A stretch of DNA of 20,795 bases from an uncultured Clostridia bacterium (GCA_910579745.1 CAJTVH010000052.1:1-20795), one strand, 5' to 3'. Positions 1 to 8,018 are shown, counted from the stretch's first letter. The notes: generated by a model not told the origin, from the letters alone. Made by a program: numbers and translations.

Positions 1-189
1 GAAAAGACGAAGGTTCCGTCTTTTGGGGTTTCTCTTGAAAAGGACGTTATGTCTGTAGGGGGTGTTGACAGGGAAGTCAGTAAAATTATGAAAAACGGCG
101 AGAACTTTTTGAGGCTGAGGGATTTGGAAGATGTCTTGAATATTGTTTATGATAGTTTTACTAAAAAGGTAAGCGTCTATAAGAAATGA
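1..189 (+). CDS. C-terminal fragment of a protein with a copper-amine-oxidase-like (stalk) domain
   Basis: The frame is open from base 1 and closes at TGA 187-189, giving the last 62 residues of a gene that starts before the window. The last ~30 residues have the pattern NGENFLRLRDLEDVL followed by YDSFTKKVSVYKK. This fits the repeated extracellular domain called copper amine oxidase N-terminal-like or stalk domain (consensus like NGxxYVxLRDLAxxLG...YDxxTxTVxV). In Clostridia these domains end many secreted wall-associated proteins, so an exported wall protein is likely, but the catalytic or N-terminal part is not visible. A degenerate second copy of the domain lies just downstream at 254-397. 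The domain call rests on the motif alone. Confidence 0.6.
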   Translation, partial: EKTKVPSFGVSLEKDVMSVGGVDREVSKIMKNGENFLRLRDLEDVLNIVYDSFTKKVSVYKK

Positions 190-253
190 TTTATTCTTTT
201 ACAATGTTTTTACAATATGGTGAGGTGTAATTTTAGAAGATTGAGGTTTGTAA

Positions 254-397
254 TTTGCTGCTGACGCTAAGGAAAAAATAATTGTGACGGTTAATATTAA
301 TGGGTTTAATTTTTGCCAAATGAGAAAAATTGTTGACGTTCTTGGTAGTAATGTGACGGCGAGTGAAAAAGGGGAGGTGTATGTGAGGCATAAATAA
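254..397 (+). pseudogene. Decayed second stalk-domain copy
   Basis: The stretch 254-397 reads through to TAA 395-397 and encodes residues such as KEKIIVTVNINGFNF, then a VDVLGSNVTA segment and a final GEVYVRHK. This is the same NG-F---R---VLG-V----G-VYV pattern as the domain ending at 189. In the same frame upstream there are stops (TGA 224-226 and 242-244, TAA 251-253) and there is no plausible start or ribosome site. It therefore looks like the broken tail of a longer multi-domain protein, or a duplicated domain left behind after the preceding gene acquired an early stop. No independent function is inferred. Confidence 0.45.
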
Positions 398-560
398 ATT
401 TTAAAATTACATATATTGTTCTTATTGTTAGTATAATAAAATTCTTTATTGAACATATAAGTAAAAAAATTATAGTTAATGTATATAAAGTAGTCTAAAT
501 ACTAAAAGGAACTATATAAAGGACTATTGACAGATTTTAATTAATAGTATTATTTGTTAC

Positions 561-589
561 TTTAAAAATGGTATTAAACACAATATAAT
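561..589 (+). promoter_or_regulatory. Possible sigma-A promoter for the 82-aa gene
   Basis: TTTAAA at 561-566 is followed after 17 bases by a perfect TATAAT at 584-589, about 70 bases before the start codon at 662. A TTGACA box at 527-532 with a weaker TTATTT 17 bases on could be a second promoter. In such AT-rich DNA the match is only suggestive. Confidence 0.4.
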
Positions 590-661
590 GTATTTATATA
601 GATTTATACACAAAAAGATGTTGTATTGTAGAAAAATTACATTTTTAAGGAGGATATGGCT

Positions 662-910
662 ATGTATAAAAATACTATTATTTATGAAATCAATGAAAAA
701 AATCTAATTGGGGAAGATGGAGAAAATTATATAAGTTTCGGAGTGGATTGTTTTGAGATTGAAAATGGTTTTAAAAAACTTGTAAATCAGGTTATTGATG
801 TTTCGATGAATTTACATAGAGTGCGTGGATTTGTTGATAAACTTAATGAGGTAAAACTTTCACCAGAGCATTTATATGATGCTGTTGAGGATTTTGTTTA
901 CGGAAAATAA
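662..910 (+). CDS. Small hypothetical protein, DUF6514-like (82 aa)
   Basis: An 82-residue acidic protein without signal peptide or membrane segment. The C-terminus, with a run of hydrophobic and charged residues and then LSPEHLYDAVEDFV, resembles small clostridial DUF6514 proteins, whose tails read like LSPIHLxDVxEDFL. The function of that family is unknown. Two in-frame ATGs exist (656 and 662). The Shine-Dalgarno AAGGAGG at 647-653 lies 2 bases from the first and 8 from the second, so 662 is chosen. The gene stands alone, has its own promoter-like boxes, and shares a terminator with the convergent gene downstream. Confidence 0.6.
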   Translation: MYKNTIIYEINEKNLIGEDGENYISFGVDCFEIENGFKKLVNQVIDVSMNLHRVRGFVDKLNEVKLSPEHLYDAVEDFVYGK

Positions 911-917
911 TAAAAAA

Positions 918-952
918 AATAAAGAAGTCTGTTTTTTGCAGACTTCTTTATT
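918..952. terminator. Bidirectional terminator between convergent genes
   Basis: AATAAAGAAGTCTG at 918-931 pairs perfectly with CAGACTTCTTTATT at 939-952 around a 7-base loop. Read on the minus strand the stem is followed by a long T-rich tract (complement of the A run at 912-919), so it best terminates the minus-strand gene ending at 982. It also lies just after the plus-strand stop at 910. Confidence 0.8.
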
Positions 953-981
953 ATGAAATTTATTATTAATTTTTTTTGTTG

Positions 982-1710
982 TTACAGCGTGTAAAAGTTC
1001 CGTTTCTTAACGTATTCAGTAGATGAAGTTATAGTAAAATTTTTTCCTCTGTTTCTGTACCATTCGGTAAAAACTCTGTTTAACGTAAATGATATAATAA
1101 CAAGTACATTAGCGCGGATTGCCGCGTCAGGCCAAGTTGAGTAAATTTCGCAAGAAGCTACGTTTTTTATATAGCTTTTAAACTCAACATAATAATTGGG
1201 GGCTGAACTGTCGTTTGGCGAACCGTCGTGAACAACGATATATTCAGGAATAACAGGATAATCTAAAACGACAAAACCCGTTTCCGGTGGAAGCTCTTTC
1301 TCACTCTCCTCAGGGATTTTTTCGGGAAAGTCTCCCCACAAAGTAGGGTCGTCTATATTTATATTTCCTTCGGCTTCCTCTGTTTCTAAAGGAAGCAAGT
1401 TTACGTTTTGAATCGCCAGAGTATTAGCGAAAATCTGAATACCGTTAACTTCTGTAGGAATAAAACCATTTGCTGATATTGTCACATTATATGTCGAAAA
1501 AGGTTTTGGCATATCCGGACTGAGAGAATAATCTATTGGAGGAGCTTCCAGGGATATAATTTCTGTCTGACCAGATGAATTAGTGGTAAATAAATTTTCA
1601 CCGTCCGGCAATTCTGAAAATGTTACTCTGGCGTTTTCTATGGGTATAGCTATAGATGTATCATATACACCTATTTGTAAACCTCCTCGTTGCGTTTGCG
1701 TAGTTTCCAC
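982..1710 (-). CDS. C-terminally shortened spore/peptidoglycan-associated-type protein (242 aa)
   Basis: Residues ~9-108 look like a carboxypeptidase-regulatory or Ig-like beta domain (LQIGVYD, ARVTF, YNVTISANGF). After an acidic Pro-rich linker, residues ~150-232 carry the block PVIPEYIVVHDGSP, YIKNVASCEIYSTWP, AAIRAN, FTLNRVFTEWYR and FTITSST. This matches a clostridial family usually annotated as peptidoglycan-binding or SpoIID-like, which as I remember it continues ~150 or more residues further. Here the protein diverges after ITSSTEY and stops ten residues later. The GTG start at 1710 has AAGGTGG eight bases upstream. It is therefore a truncated gene or a natural short form. No signal peptide is visible. 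Confidence 0.55.
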   Translation of the reverse strand: METTQTQRGGLQIGVYDTSIAIPIENARVTFSELPDGENLFTTNSSGQTEIISLEAPPIDYSLSPDMPKPFSTYNVTISANGFIPTEVNGIQIFANTLAIQNVNLLPLETEEAEGNINIDDPTLWGDFPEKIPEESEKELPPETGFVVLDYPVIPEYIVVHDGSPNDSSAPNYYVEFKSYIKNVASCEIYSTWPDAAIRANVLVIISFTLNRVFTEWYRNRGKNFTITSSTEYVKKRNFYTL

Positions 1711-1930
1711 TTAATATTCCCACCTTATTTTATTTATAATACTATTTTATTTTTTATAGCTTGTTGTTGTTCGGTAAATGAATTAACTTATAAAAATATA
1801 AATTTCATTATTATTGAAAATGTTGGTTTATTGATATATAATATACATATGTTTTTTTGATGTGCGTAGTTGTTTTTAGTGTACGAGCGTATTATAGGTA
1901 ACTGTAATTATTGGAATGGATTGATATTTT

Positions 1931-3694
1931 ATGAAATTTATTGAATGTGAAAACGTTAGTTTTTCTTACTCGAATAATAAAACATCGGACAAAAAAAACG
2001 CTGAGTCGGAAAGAAATGTTTTGGCGGTTGACCGTATTGACTTTGACGCTATAGAAGGTGAATTCATCGCTGTTTTAGGACATAACGGTTCTGGCAAATC
2101 AACTTTCGCTAAACTTATTAACGGTATTTTTAGGCCTTCGGAGGGCAAGGTTACGGTTGACGGGCTTATTTCCGACGACGATAAGAATATATGGGAAATA
2201 AGGAAAAACGTTGGTATGGTTTTTCAAAACCCAGACAATCAAATTGTCGCTACTATTGTCGAGGAGGATGTCGCCTTTGGCGCGGAGAATATTGGAATTG
2301 AAAGCGGTGAGATTATTGAGAGAGTAAAAAAATCTCTCGACGCTGTTGATATGTCGGAATACTCTAAAACGGCGCCCCATCTTCTCTCAGGAGGACAAAA
2401 ACAAAGAATAGCCATAGCGGGCGTACTTGCTATGAAGCCAAAGTGTATTATACTTGACGAGGCGACCGCTATGCTTGACCCTATCGGTAGAAAAAAGATA
2501 ATTGACATTATAATGAGGCTTAATAAAGAAGAAAAAATTACGGTTATTTTAATTACGCACTTTATGGAGGAGGCTCTTCTCGCTGACAAGGTATTTATTA
2601 TGGAGAGCGGAAAGATTGTTATGAGCGGAACGCCCAGAGAAATTTTTTCTGAGGCGGAAAAGATAAAAAGGCTTGGCCTTGACTTGCCGGCGGCGGCGGC
2701 TATTGGATATAATTTAAGAAAATATGGAATTGATATTGACAGAAATATTATATATGAGGATGAGTTTGTCAATTACGTCATTAAGAATATAAAATTAACT
2801 TCTAAAAACAAGGTGGCTTCAAGGTCTGAAAAAAGAAGGGTTTTTAACGATAAAATTATTGAGGTTAAAAATGTCTCATATATTTATAATGAAAGTTCGG
2901 CTTTTGAGAAAAAAGCGATTAAAAATGTAACAATAGATATTTTTAAAGGTGAGATTGTCGCTTTAATAGGTAAAACAGGATCGGGAAAAAGCACTCTCGC
3001 TCAAACATTAAACGGACTTATTAAACCGACGGACGGTGAGATTTTTGTAAATGGGAAAAATATATGGGAAAAAGGTTTTAAAATTAAGGAAGTCAGAAAA
3101 AAAGTTGGTATTGTTTTTCAATATCCCGAATATCAGCTTTTTGAGGAGACGGTTTTTAAAGACGCTATGTTTGGACCTTTAAATATGGGCTTTTCGGAAG
3201 AAGAAGCGACTTTAAGAGTCATTAAAGCTTTTAAGGCGGTAGGTATAAGCCCAGAGCTTTTTGAGAAGTCGCCTTTTGAGCTTTCGGGAGGACAAAAGAG
3301 GCGCGTAGCCATAGCGGGCGTTATCGCTATGGAACCGGAAGTTCTTATTCTTGACGAGCCTACAGCGGGACTTGACCCGAAAGGCCGTGATGAAATTCTT
3401 AAAAATGTAGAAAACGCGCGGAGCGGTTTTGATATGACTGTTATAATGGTTTCTCACAGCATGGAAGAGGTATGTGGGATTTCAGATAGAGTTATTGTTA
3501 TGAATAACGGGGAGGCTGTACTTTCGGGAGGATGCGGAGAGGTTTTCCAGAAAGGGGAAATTTTGAGAAATTCAGGTATATCTCCTCCCGCTGTAAATGT
3601 TATTTTAAAAAAAATTATTGACAGGGGAGTTATTATTCCTCATAACATTTATACGGTTGCGGACGCTGTTGATTTTTTTAAAGAAAGGCTGTGA
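1931..3694 (+). CDS. Fused ECF transporter ATPase EcfA1-EcfA2 (587 aa)
   Basis: Two complete ABC ATPase domains in one chain. Domain 1 (~1-280) has Walker A GHNGSGKST (50-58), Q-loop FQNPDNQ (~98-104), signature LLSGGQKQR (151-159), Walker B CIILDEATAMLDP (172-184) and H-loop His210. Domain 2 (~307-587) has GKTGSGKST (347-355), FQYPEYQ (396-402), LSGGQKRR (451-458), VLILDEPTAGLDP (471-483) and His509. Both catalytic Glu are present, so both sites look competent. In the usual group II order these are two genes, ecfA1 and ecfA2; here a ~30-residue polar linker joins them. With EcfT immediately downstream they would form the energy-coupling module that serves several vitamin- or metal-binding S components. 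No S component is in the window. Confidence 0.9.
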   Translation: MKFIECENVSFSYSNNKTSDKKNAESERNVLAVDRIDFDAIEGEFIAVLGHNGSGKSTFAKLINGIFRPSEGKVTVDGLISDDDKNIWEIRKNVGMVFQNPDNQIVATIVEEDVAFGAENIGIESGEIIERVKKSLDAVDMSEYSKTAPHLLSGGQKQRIAIAGVLAMKPKCIILDEATAMLDPIGRKKIIDIIMRLNKEEKITVILITHFMEEALLADKVFIMESGKIVMSGTPREIFSEAEKIKRLGLDLPAAAAIGYNLRKYGIDIDRNIIYEDEFVNYVIKNIKLTSKNKVASRSEKRRVFNDKIIEVKNVSYIYNESSAFEKKAIKNVTIDIFKGEIVALIGKTGSGKSTLAQTLNGLIKPTDGEIFVNGKNIWEKGFKIKEVRKKVGIVFQYPEYQLFEETVFKDAMFGPLNMGFSEEEATLRVIKAFKAVGISPELFEKSPFELSGGQKRRVAIAGVIAMEPEVLILDEPTAGLDPKGRDEILKNVENARSGFDMTVIMVSHSMEEVCGISDRVIVMNNGEAVLSGGCGEVFQKGEILRNSGISPPAVNVILKKIIDRGVIIPHNIYTVADAVDFFKERL

Positions 3695-3698
3695 GCTT

Positions 3699-4502
3699 TT
3701 GAAAATTACTATAGGGCAGTATTATCCTGTAGAGTCTATAATTCATAGAATTGACCCTCGTATGAAAATATTGCTGCTTGTGATATTTATATCCGGATTG
3801 TTTTTTTCCGCTAATTTTTTGGGATATATTGTCTCAGCTTTGTTTTTGGGAGTTGTCATTAAATTGAGCAAAGTTCCTTTTATATTTATTTTTAGGGGGC
3901 TTAGAGGATTTTTGTTTATCATTTTATTTACTGTTGTTATTAATATGTTTTTTATTGAAAGCGGCGGGGTTTTATTTGAGTTTTATTTTTTTAAACTTAC
4001 TTATGACGGGGTTTGGTTTTCGGTTCAGATGATTTGCAGGCTTGGCTTTTTGACTGCGGCGTCTTCTCTTCTGACTTTTACGACTTCTCCGATTCAGCTT
4101 ACTCACGCTATTGAGAGAATATTAAAACCCTTTTCAAAAATAGGGGTTCCCGCCCATGATATTGCTATGATGATGACTATAGCTATAAGATTTATTCCGA
4201 CTTTACTTGAGGAAGTTGAGAAAATAAGAAAAGCGCAGATGGCGAGAGGCGCTGATTTTGACGTAAAAGGTATAAAAAATAAAGCTAAAGCTTTTATACC
4301 TCTTCTTGTTCCTTTGTTTGTTTCCGCTTTTCGCAGGGCGGACGATCTAGCTATGGCTATGGAGGCGAGATGTTACAGGGGAGACGTGGATAGAACGGCT
4401 ATGTATAAATTAAAGTTAAAAAAGCTTGATTATTATGTTTTATTGTTCGGATTTTTATTTTTGGTTTTTATATTTTTTACTAAAGTCAAGTTGTTTGTTT
4501 AA
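3699..4502 (+). CDS. ecfT: ECF transporter transmembrane component EcfT
   Basis: This 267-residue membrane protein has several hydrophobic helices at ~23-56, 67-84, 105-127 and near the C-terminus. It carries the two coupling motifs that dock on the ATPases, MARGAD (A182-R183-G184) and MEARCYRG (A223-R224-C225). Length and motif spacing fit EcfT. The chosen start is TTG 3699, only 4 bases after the ATPase stop, with AAAGG nine bases upstream; from there the protein begins with the typical KITIGQYYPV segment. An upstream ATG at 3618 would add 27 residues inside the preceding gene and is rejected. It is translated with, and scaffolds, the fused ATPase. Confidence 0.92.
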   Translation: MKITIGQYYPVESIIHRIDPRMKILLLVIFISGLFFSANFLGYIVSALFLGVVIKLSKVPFIFIFRGLRGFLFIILFTVVINMFFIESGGVLFEFYFFKLTYDGVWFSVQMICRLGFLTAASSLLTFTTSPIQLTHAIERILKPFSKIGVPAHDIAMMMTIAIRFIPTLLEEVEKIRKAQMARGADFDVKGIKNKAKAFIPLLVPLFVSAFRRADDLAMAMEARCYRGDVDRTAMYKLKLKKLDYYVLLFGFLFLVFIFFTKVKLFV

Positions 4503-4768
4503 TTACAGAAAGTATATTTATGGTCTATTGAATTAAAAGTGAATAAAAGCGGGACAGTTTAGAATTGTTTTAGCGAAGGGATAGAGAGGGTATAGTTTTT
4601 AAGTTTATGCTGGATAATGAGGAGAAAATGATTTTAGCTATTGAGTTTGTATTTATTTAAGGCTGTTATTGCGGGTGTTGTTAAAGTTTTTTCGCGTTGG
4701 GTTTATGAGCTTTTTATGAGAAAAGTATGAGTGTTTTTTGAATTGTTTTTAACGGAGGGCATTTTCTA
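4503..4768 (+). other. Intergenic region before truA, with a possible 29-aa ORF
   Basis: No known gene is visible. A TTG-initiated frame at 4641-4730 would encode a 29-residue peptide with hydrophobic and basic residues (LFKAVIAGVVKVFSRW and a basic tail). A short ATG frame at 4607-4660 overlaps it in another frame. Neither has a well-placed ribosome site, so coding is unproven. TruA's own ribosome site GGAGG lies at the end of this region. Confidence 0.3.
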
Positions 4769-5506
4769 ATGAATATACTTTTAACTGTTTCTTATGACGG
4801 AACCAACTATTTTGGATGGCAGAGGCAGAAAAATAATATAAGCGTTCAGCAAAGGCTTGAGGAGGCGTTGTCAGAGCTTATGAGAAAAAATATTGAGGTG
4901 AGAGGGGCGAGCAGAACGGACACGGGAGTGCACGCTCTTGGACAAGCGGCTTTGTTAAAAACGGAGACATCTATACCTATTGGTAAGCTTTCTTACGCCG
5001 TTAACTCATTTTTACCCGATGACATAGCTGTTACGGGAGCGAGACTTGTAAGTGATGAGTTTCACCCCCAGTATAGTGTTATTAAAAAGACGTATCGGTA
5101 TAAAATTTTAAACGCTGAGTTTAGAAATCCTATGTTAAGAAATTATTCTGAGTTTGTGAGACAGCCGCTTGACATTGAGAAAATGAGGGAGGCCTGCGGG
5201 TATTTTATTGGAACATATGACTTCGCGGCTTTTCGCGCGTCGGGAAGCGCGGCGAAAACCACTGTCAGAACAATTTTTGATTTATCCGTTGAAAGGAACA
5301 AGGATATTGTAGATATTATGGTTACGGGAAACGGATTTTTGTATAATATGGTAAGAATTATCGCCGGAACTTTAATTTACGTAGGGACGGATAAATTTAA
5401 ACCGTCGTTTGTAAAAGAGATTATAGCTTCAAAAGACAGGATTATGGCGGGTAAAACGGCGGGTGCCTCTGGGCTTACGCTTATGAAGATTTATTATAAG
5501 GAGTAG
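4769..5506 (+). CDS. truA: tRNA pseudouridine(38-40) synthase TruA
   Basis: At 245 residues this is the normal length for TruA. The N-terminus has VSYDGTNYFGWQRQ, and the catalytic motif is GASRTDTGVHALGQ with the nucleophile Asp51. Further family blocks are KTYRYKI, YDFAAFRASG and the MVRIIAGTLIYVG segment. The enzyme isomerises uridines at positions 38-40 of the tRNA anticodon arm. It follows the ECF module, a neighbourhood common in Firmicutes (ecfA-ecfT-truA). The start ATG has AACGGAGGG about 11 bases upstream, and the stop lies 3 bases before the next gene, indicating co-transcription with trmR. Confidence 0.95.
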   Translation: MNILLTVSYDGTNYFGWQRQKNNISVQQRLEEALSELMRKNIEVRGASRTDTGVHALGQAALLKTETSIPIGKLSYAVNSFLPDDIAVTGARLVSDEFHPQYSVIKKTYRYKILNAEFRNPMLRNYSEFVRQPLDIEKMREACGYFIGTYDFAAFRASGSAAKTTVRTIFDLSVERNKDIVDIMVTGNGFLYNMVRIIAGTLIYVGTDKFKPSFVKEIIASKDRIMAGKTAGASGLTLMKIYYKE

Positions 5507-5509
5507 ATT

Positions 5510-6160
5510 ATGCTTACTGATGATTATTTACAGAATTATTTAAAAGAAGTTTTGCCTATGTGCGACGGAATTTTAGGTGAGATTCAGAAAATTTCTTATG
5601 AACAGGATGTTCCTATTATTCCAAACGAAGTAGTTAGGCTTTTAAGTTTTATACTTTCTATCAAGAAACCAAAAAGGATTCTTGAAATAGGTGCTGCCGT
5701 CGGTTTTTCATCAGGCCTTATGAGTAAATTTCTTTCAGACGGCGGAAAGATTACAACTATTGACAGATTTGATATTATGATTGAGCAATTTAGGGAAAAC
5801 CGAAAAAAAATGGGGCTTGAGGATAAAATTGAGCTTATTGAGGGCAACGCGTGCGAGGTTTTGCCGAGACTTTCAGAAAAATTTGACGTTATTTTTTTAG
5901 ACGCGGCGAAAGGACAATATATACAAATGCTTCCTGATTGTATAAGGCTTCTTGAGACAGGCGGTATTTTAATCGCCGACGACGTTTTACAAAACGGCAA
6001 TATCGCTAAAAAAAGAGAGGAAATTCCGAGAAGGCAGAGGACTATTCACACCAGAATGAGAAATTTTCTTTGGGAGATTACCCATAATGACGCTTTGGAG
6101 ACCTCAATTCTTACTATAGGCGACGGAGTGGCTTTATGCTGTAAGGTAAGCGATATTTAA
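5510..6160 (+). CDS. trmR: SAM-dependent O-methyltransferase, probable TrmR (tRNA 5-hydroxyuridine methyltransferase)
   Basis: A 216-residue class I O-methyltransferase of the catechol OMT-like family. The SAM-binding motif is ILEIGAAVGFSS (57-68), followed by TTIDRF (82-87). The metal-site segments are FLDAAKGQY (Asp131) and IADDVLQNG (Asp157, Asp158, Asn162). In Bacillus subtilis the homologue YrrM/TrmR methylates 5-hydroxyuridine at the tRNA wobble position to 5-methoxyuridine, and it lies next to the U32 genes yrrN and yrrO. The same adjacency here supports TrmR over a generic OMT. The gene follows truA by 3 bases, so it is probably in the truA transcript. The substrate is inferred from context. 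Confidence 0.8.
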   Translation: MLTDDYLQNYLKEVLPMCDGILGEIQKISYEQDVPIIPNEVVRLLSFILSIKKPKRILEIGAAVGFSSGLMSKFLSDGGKITTIDRFDIMIEQFRENRKKMGLEDKIELIEGNACEVLPRLSEKFDVIFLDAAKGQYIQMLPDCIRLLETGGILIADDVLQNGNIAKKREEIPRRQRTIHTRMRNFLWEITHNDALETSILTIGDGVALCCKVSDI

Positions 6161-6267
6161 ACTTTTATATTAAAAAATAAAAAAAGGTTCAGAAAAAATA
6201 TTTTATGAGCGTCAAATGTTTTTAATTTGAAGAAAATTATGATTGAAATGATTTTTTCTCAAATTTA

Positions 6268-6295
6268 TTGACTATAGAACCGCTGTAAATACACT
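6268..6295 (+). promoter_or_regulatory. Possible promoter for the U32 gene
   Basis: TTGACT at 6268-6273 is followed after 16 bases by TACACT at 6290-6295, 21 bases before the ATG at 6316. The spacing is acceptable but the -10 box is weak, and read-through from trmR is equally possible. Confidence 0.3.
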
Positions 6296-6315
6296 TTATT
6301 TCGGAGGATTATTTT

Positions 6316-7539
6316 ATGAATAGAAAAATTGAGCTTCTTGCTCCCGCGGGAGATTTGGAGAAACTGAAAATCGCTGTTTTATATGGCGCTGACGCCGTTT
6401 ATCTCGGAGGTACAAGCTTTGGACTTCGCGCGAAAGCTAAAAACTTCAGCAAGGATGAAATGAGAGAAGGCGTGGTATTTGCACATAAACATAACGCTAA
6501 AGTTTATGTGACTTGTAATATTTTCGCTCATAACGATGATTTTCGTGGTATGGAAGAGTATTTTAAATTTTTAAGAGAGATTAACGTTGACGCCGTTCTT
6601 ATCTCGGACCCAGGGGTTTTCTCTGTGGCGAGGGAGGCAGTTCCTAATATGGATATTCATATAAGCACGCAGGCAAACAACACAAATTATAAAACAGCCC
6701 TTTTTTGGCAAAAGCTCGGAGCGGTTAGAATTGTTATGGCAAGGGAATTGTCTCTTAAAGAAATTAAGGATATATCTGATAATATTCCGAAAAATCTTGA
6801 GATTGAGGCTTTTGTTCACGGAGCTATGTGTATTTCTTATTCGGGAAGGTGCCTTTTAAGCAATTATTTAAGCGGAAGAGACGCTAACAAAGGTGCCTGT
6901 TCACACCCATGCAGGTGGAAATACGCCCTTGTTGAGCAAACCCGCCCAGGGGAATATATGCCCATAGAAGAAGACGAAAGGGGAACTTATATTTTTAATT
7001 CCAAAGATTTATGTATGATTGAATATATTCCTGAACTTATTGACTCAGGAATTACCAGTTTAAAAATAGAGGGAAGAATAAAAACGTCTTTTTATGTAGG
7101 GACTGTTATAAAAGCATATAGAGAGGCTATTGACGATTATATAAAAGACCCTAATATTTATTATGGGAAAAAGGAATACTATCTTGATGAGGTGAAAAAA
7201 GCGAGTTACAGAGGGTTTACAACAGGATTTTATTTTGGGAAGCCTAATCAAGATGAGCAAATTTATACAACGAGTTCTTATATAAGAAATTATGATTTTA
7301 TTGGTATGGTTATTGATTATGACGAAAAAAGCGGATTCGCCACTATTGAGCAAAGAAATAAATTCGTGGTTGGGGATGAGATTGAGTTTTTTAGGGGGAA
7401 AGGCGAGACTTTTTCGATGGTCGTTGAGGAAATGTATGACGAGGACGGAAACGGCATTTTGGAAGCTCCTCACCCACAGCAGATTATTAAATTAAAGGTT
7501 GGCAAAAAATTAAACCCTTTTGATATGATGAGAAAATAA
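6316..7539 (+). CDS. trhP: Peptidase U32 family protein, probable tRNA hydroxylation protein TrhP
   Basis: A 407-residue U32 family protein. It begins ELLAPAGDLEKLKIAVLYGADAVYLGG and carries the family core around residues 168-200, with four conserved cysteines: C172 and C179 in GAMCISYSGRC, C195 and C199 in GACSHPCRW. These are expected to ligate an iron-sulfur cluster. After the core come SLKIEGR and the C-terminal beta domain (~320-400). The E. coli homologue TrhP/YegQ and B. subtilis YrrN/YrrO are needed to hydroxylate wobble U34 using a prephenate-derived pathway. Length fits YegQ/YrrO. Placed directly after trmR, it would supply the ho5U that TrmR methylates. GGAGG lies 10 bases before the ATG. 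Older annotations call such genes collagenase-like proteases. Confidence 0.85.
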   Translation: MNRKIELLAPAGDLEKLKIAVLYGADAVYLGGTSFGLRAKAKNFSKDEMREGVVFAHKHNAKVYVTCNIFAHNDDFRGMEEYFKFLREINVDAVLISDPGVFSVAREAVPNMDIHISTQANNTNYKTALFWQKLGAVRIVMARELSLKEIKDISDNIPKNLEIEAFVHGAMCISYSGRCLLSNYLSGRDANKGACSHPCRWKYALVEQTRPGEYMPIEEDERGTYIFNSKDLCMIEYIPELIDSGITSLKIEGRIKTSFYVGTVIKAYREAIDDYIKDPNIYYGKKEYYLDEVKKASYRGFTTGFYFGKPNQDEQIYTTSSYIRNYDFIGMVIDYDEKSGFATIEQRNKFVVGDEIEFFRGKGETFSMVVEEMYDEDGNGILEAPHPQQIIKLKVGKKLNPFDMMRK

Positions 7540-7560
7540 CGGCGTATTTTAACTGACTTA

Positions 7561-7721
7561 GGGAGTATCTGAAAACTATCATAAGCTATCAGTTATATAT
7601 GCGAAATATCAAAAAAATTATTAAAAAATAAACGAAAACAGTTCAATTAAACAGAAAAGCCTTTCTGTTTCGTTTTATTTTTTATAATTTTTCGCTCGTA
7701 TTTTAGTTTTCAGATAAGCTC
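7561..7721. mobile_element. Foldback MITE, copy 1
   Basis: A 161-bp imperfect palindrome. The left end is GGGAGTATCTGAAAACTA, and the right end is the complement of GAGCTTATCTGAAAACTA. Both ends are flanked by TA (7559-7560 and 7722-7723), suggesting a TA target duplication. The arms share blocks such as AATAAACGAAAACAG, and a central AACAGAAA/TTTCTGTT hairpin has a 4-base loop. No coding capacity. Copy 2 at about 8435-8591 is the same sequence in reverse orientation with few differences, and a 41-bp derivative lies at 15364-15404. The TA flanks would fit an IS630-like helper transposase, but none is in the window. Confidence 0.8.
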
Positions 7722-7931
7722 TAGCAAATCTTCCTAATTTTTAAGCTGGAGTGTAAGCTCACACTGAATATAAAGGCGTTGCGAAGCGCCGTAGATTATT
7801 GAACATGTCTAATATTTTTAGAAAATAAAAATACGAATATTCTTTAACTTTTATTGAAGATTAAAAAATAGATAAAGAGTTTTAAGTTATGGGATATGTT
7901 GTCAAGTAAGTTTATATTTTGGAATATAGAA

Positions 7932-7976
7932 AAGAAAAGAGCCTGGCGTAAAGTCTTTACGTCAGGCTCTTTTCTT
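7932..7976. terminator. Long perfect hairpin, probable bidirectional terminator
   Basis: The sequence is a 22-bp stem with one G-T wobble around a single central base. Arms read AAGAAAAGAGCCTG on the left and CAGGCTCTTTTCTT on the right, with GCGTAAAG meeting CTTTACGT at the tip. The T-rich right arm and the complementary A-rich left arm make it terminator-like on both strands. It lies ~390 bases after trhP, so what it terminates is not obvious; it may belong to a lost gene or a small RNA. Confidence 0.6.
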
Positions 7977-8018
7977 AAAAGTTACATTTCAAATAGGGAA
8001 TAAGACTAAAAAGGTTAA

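Noticed and set aside
199..456. Minus-strand open frame of 85 codons
   Set aside because: Low-complexity translation, no ribosome site, and it is antisense to the decayed stalk domain, which explains the region better.
3618..3698. Longer N-terminus for EcfT from ATG 3618
   Set aside because: It would lie entirely inside the ATPase gene. EcfT family proteins begin at KITIGQYYP, and TTG 3699 has a suitable ribosome site.
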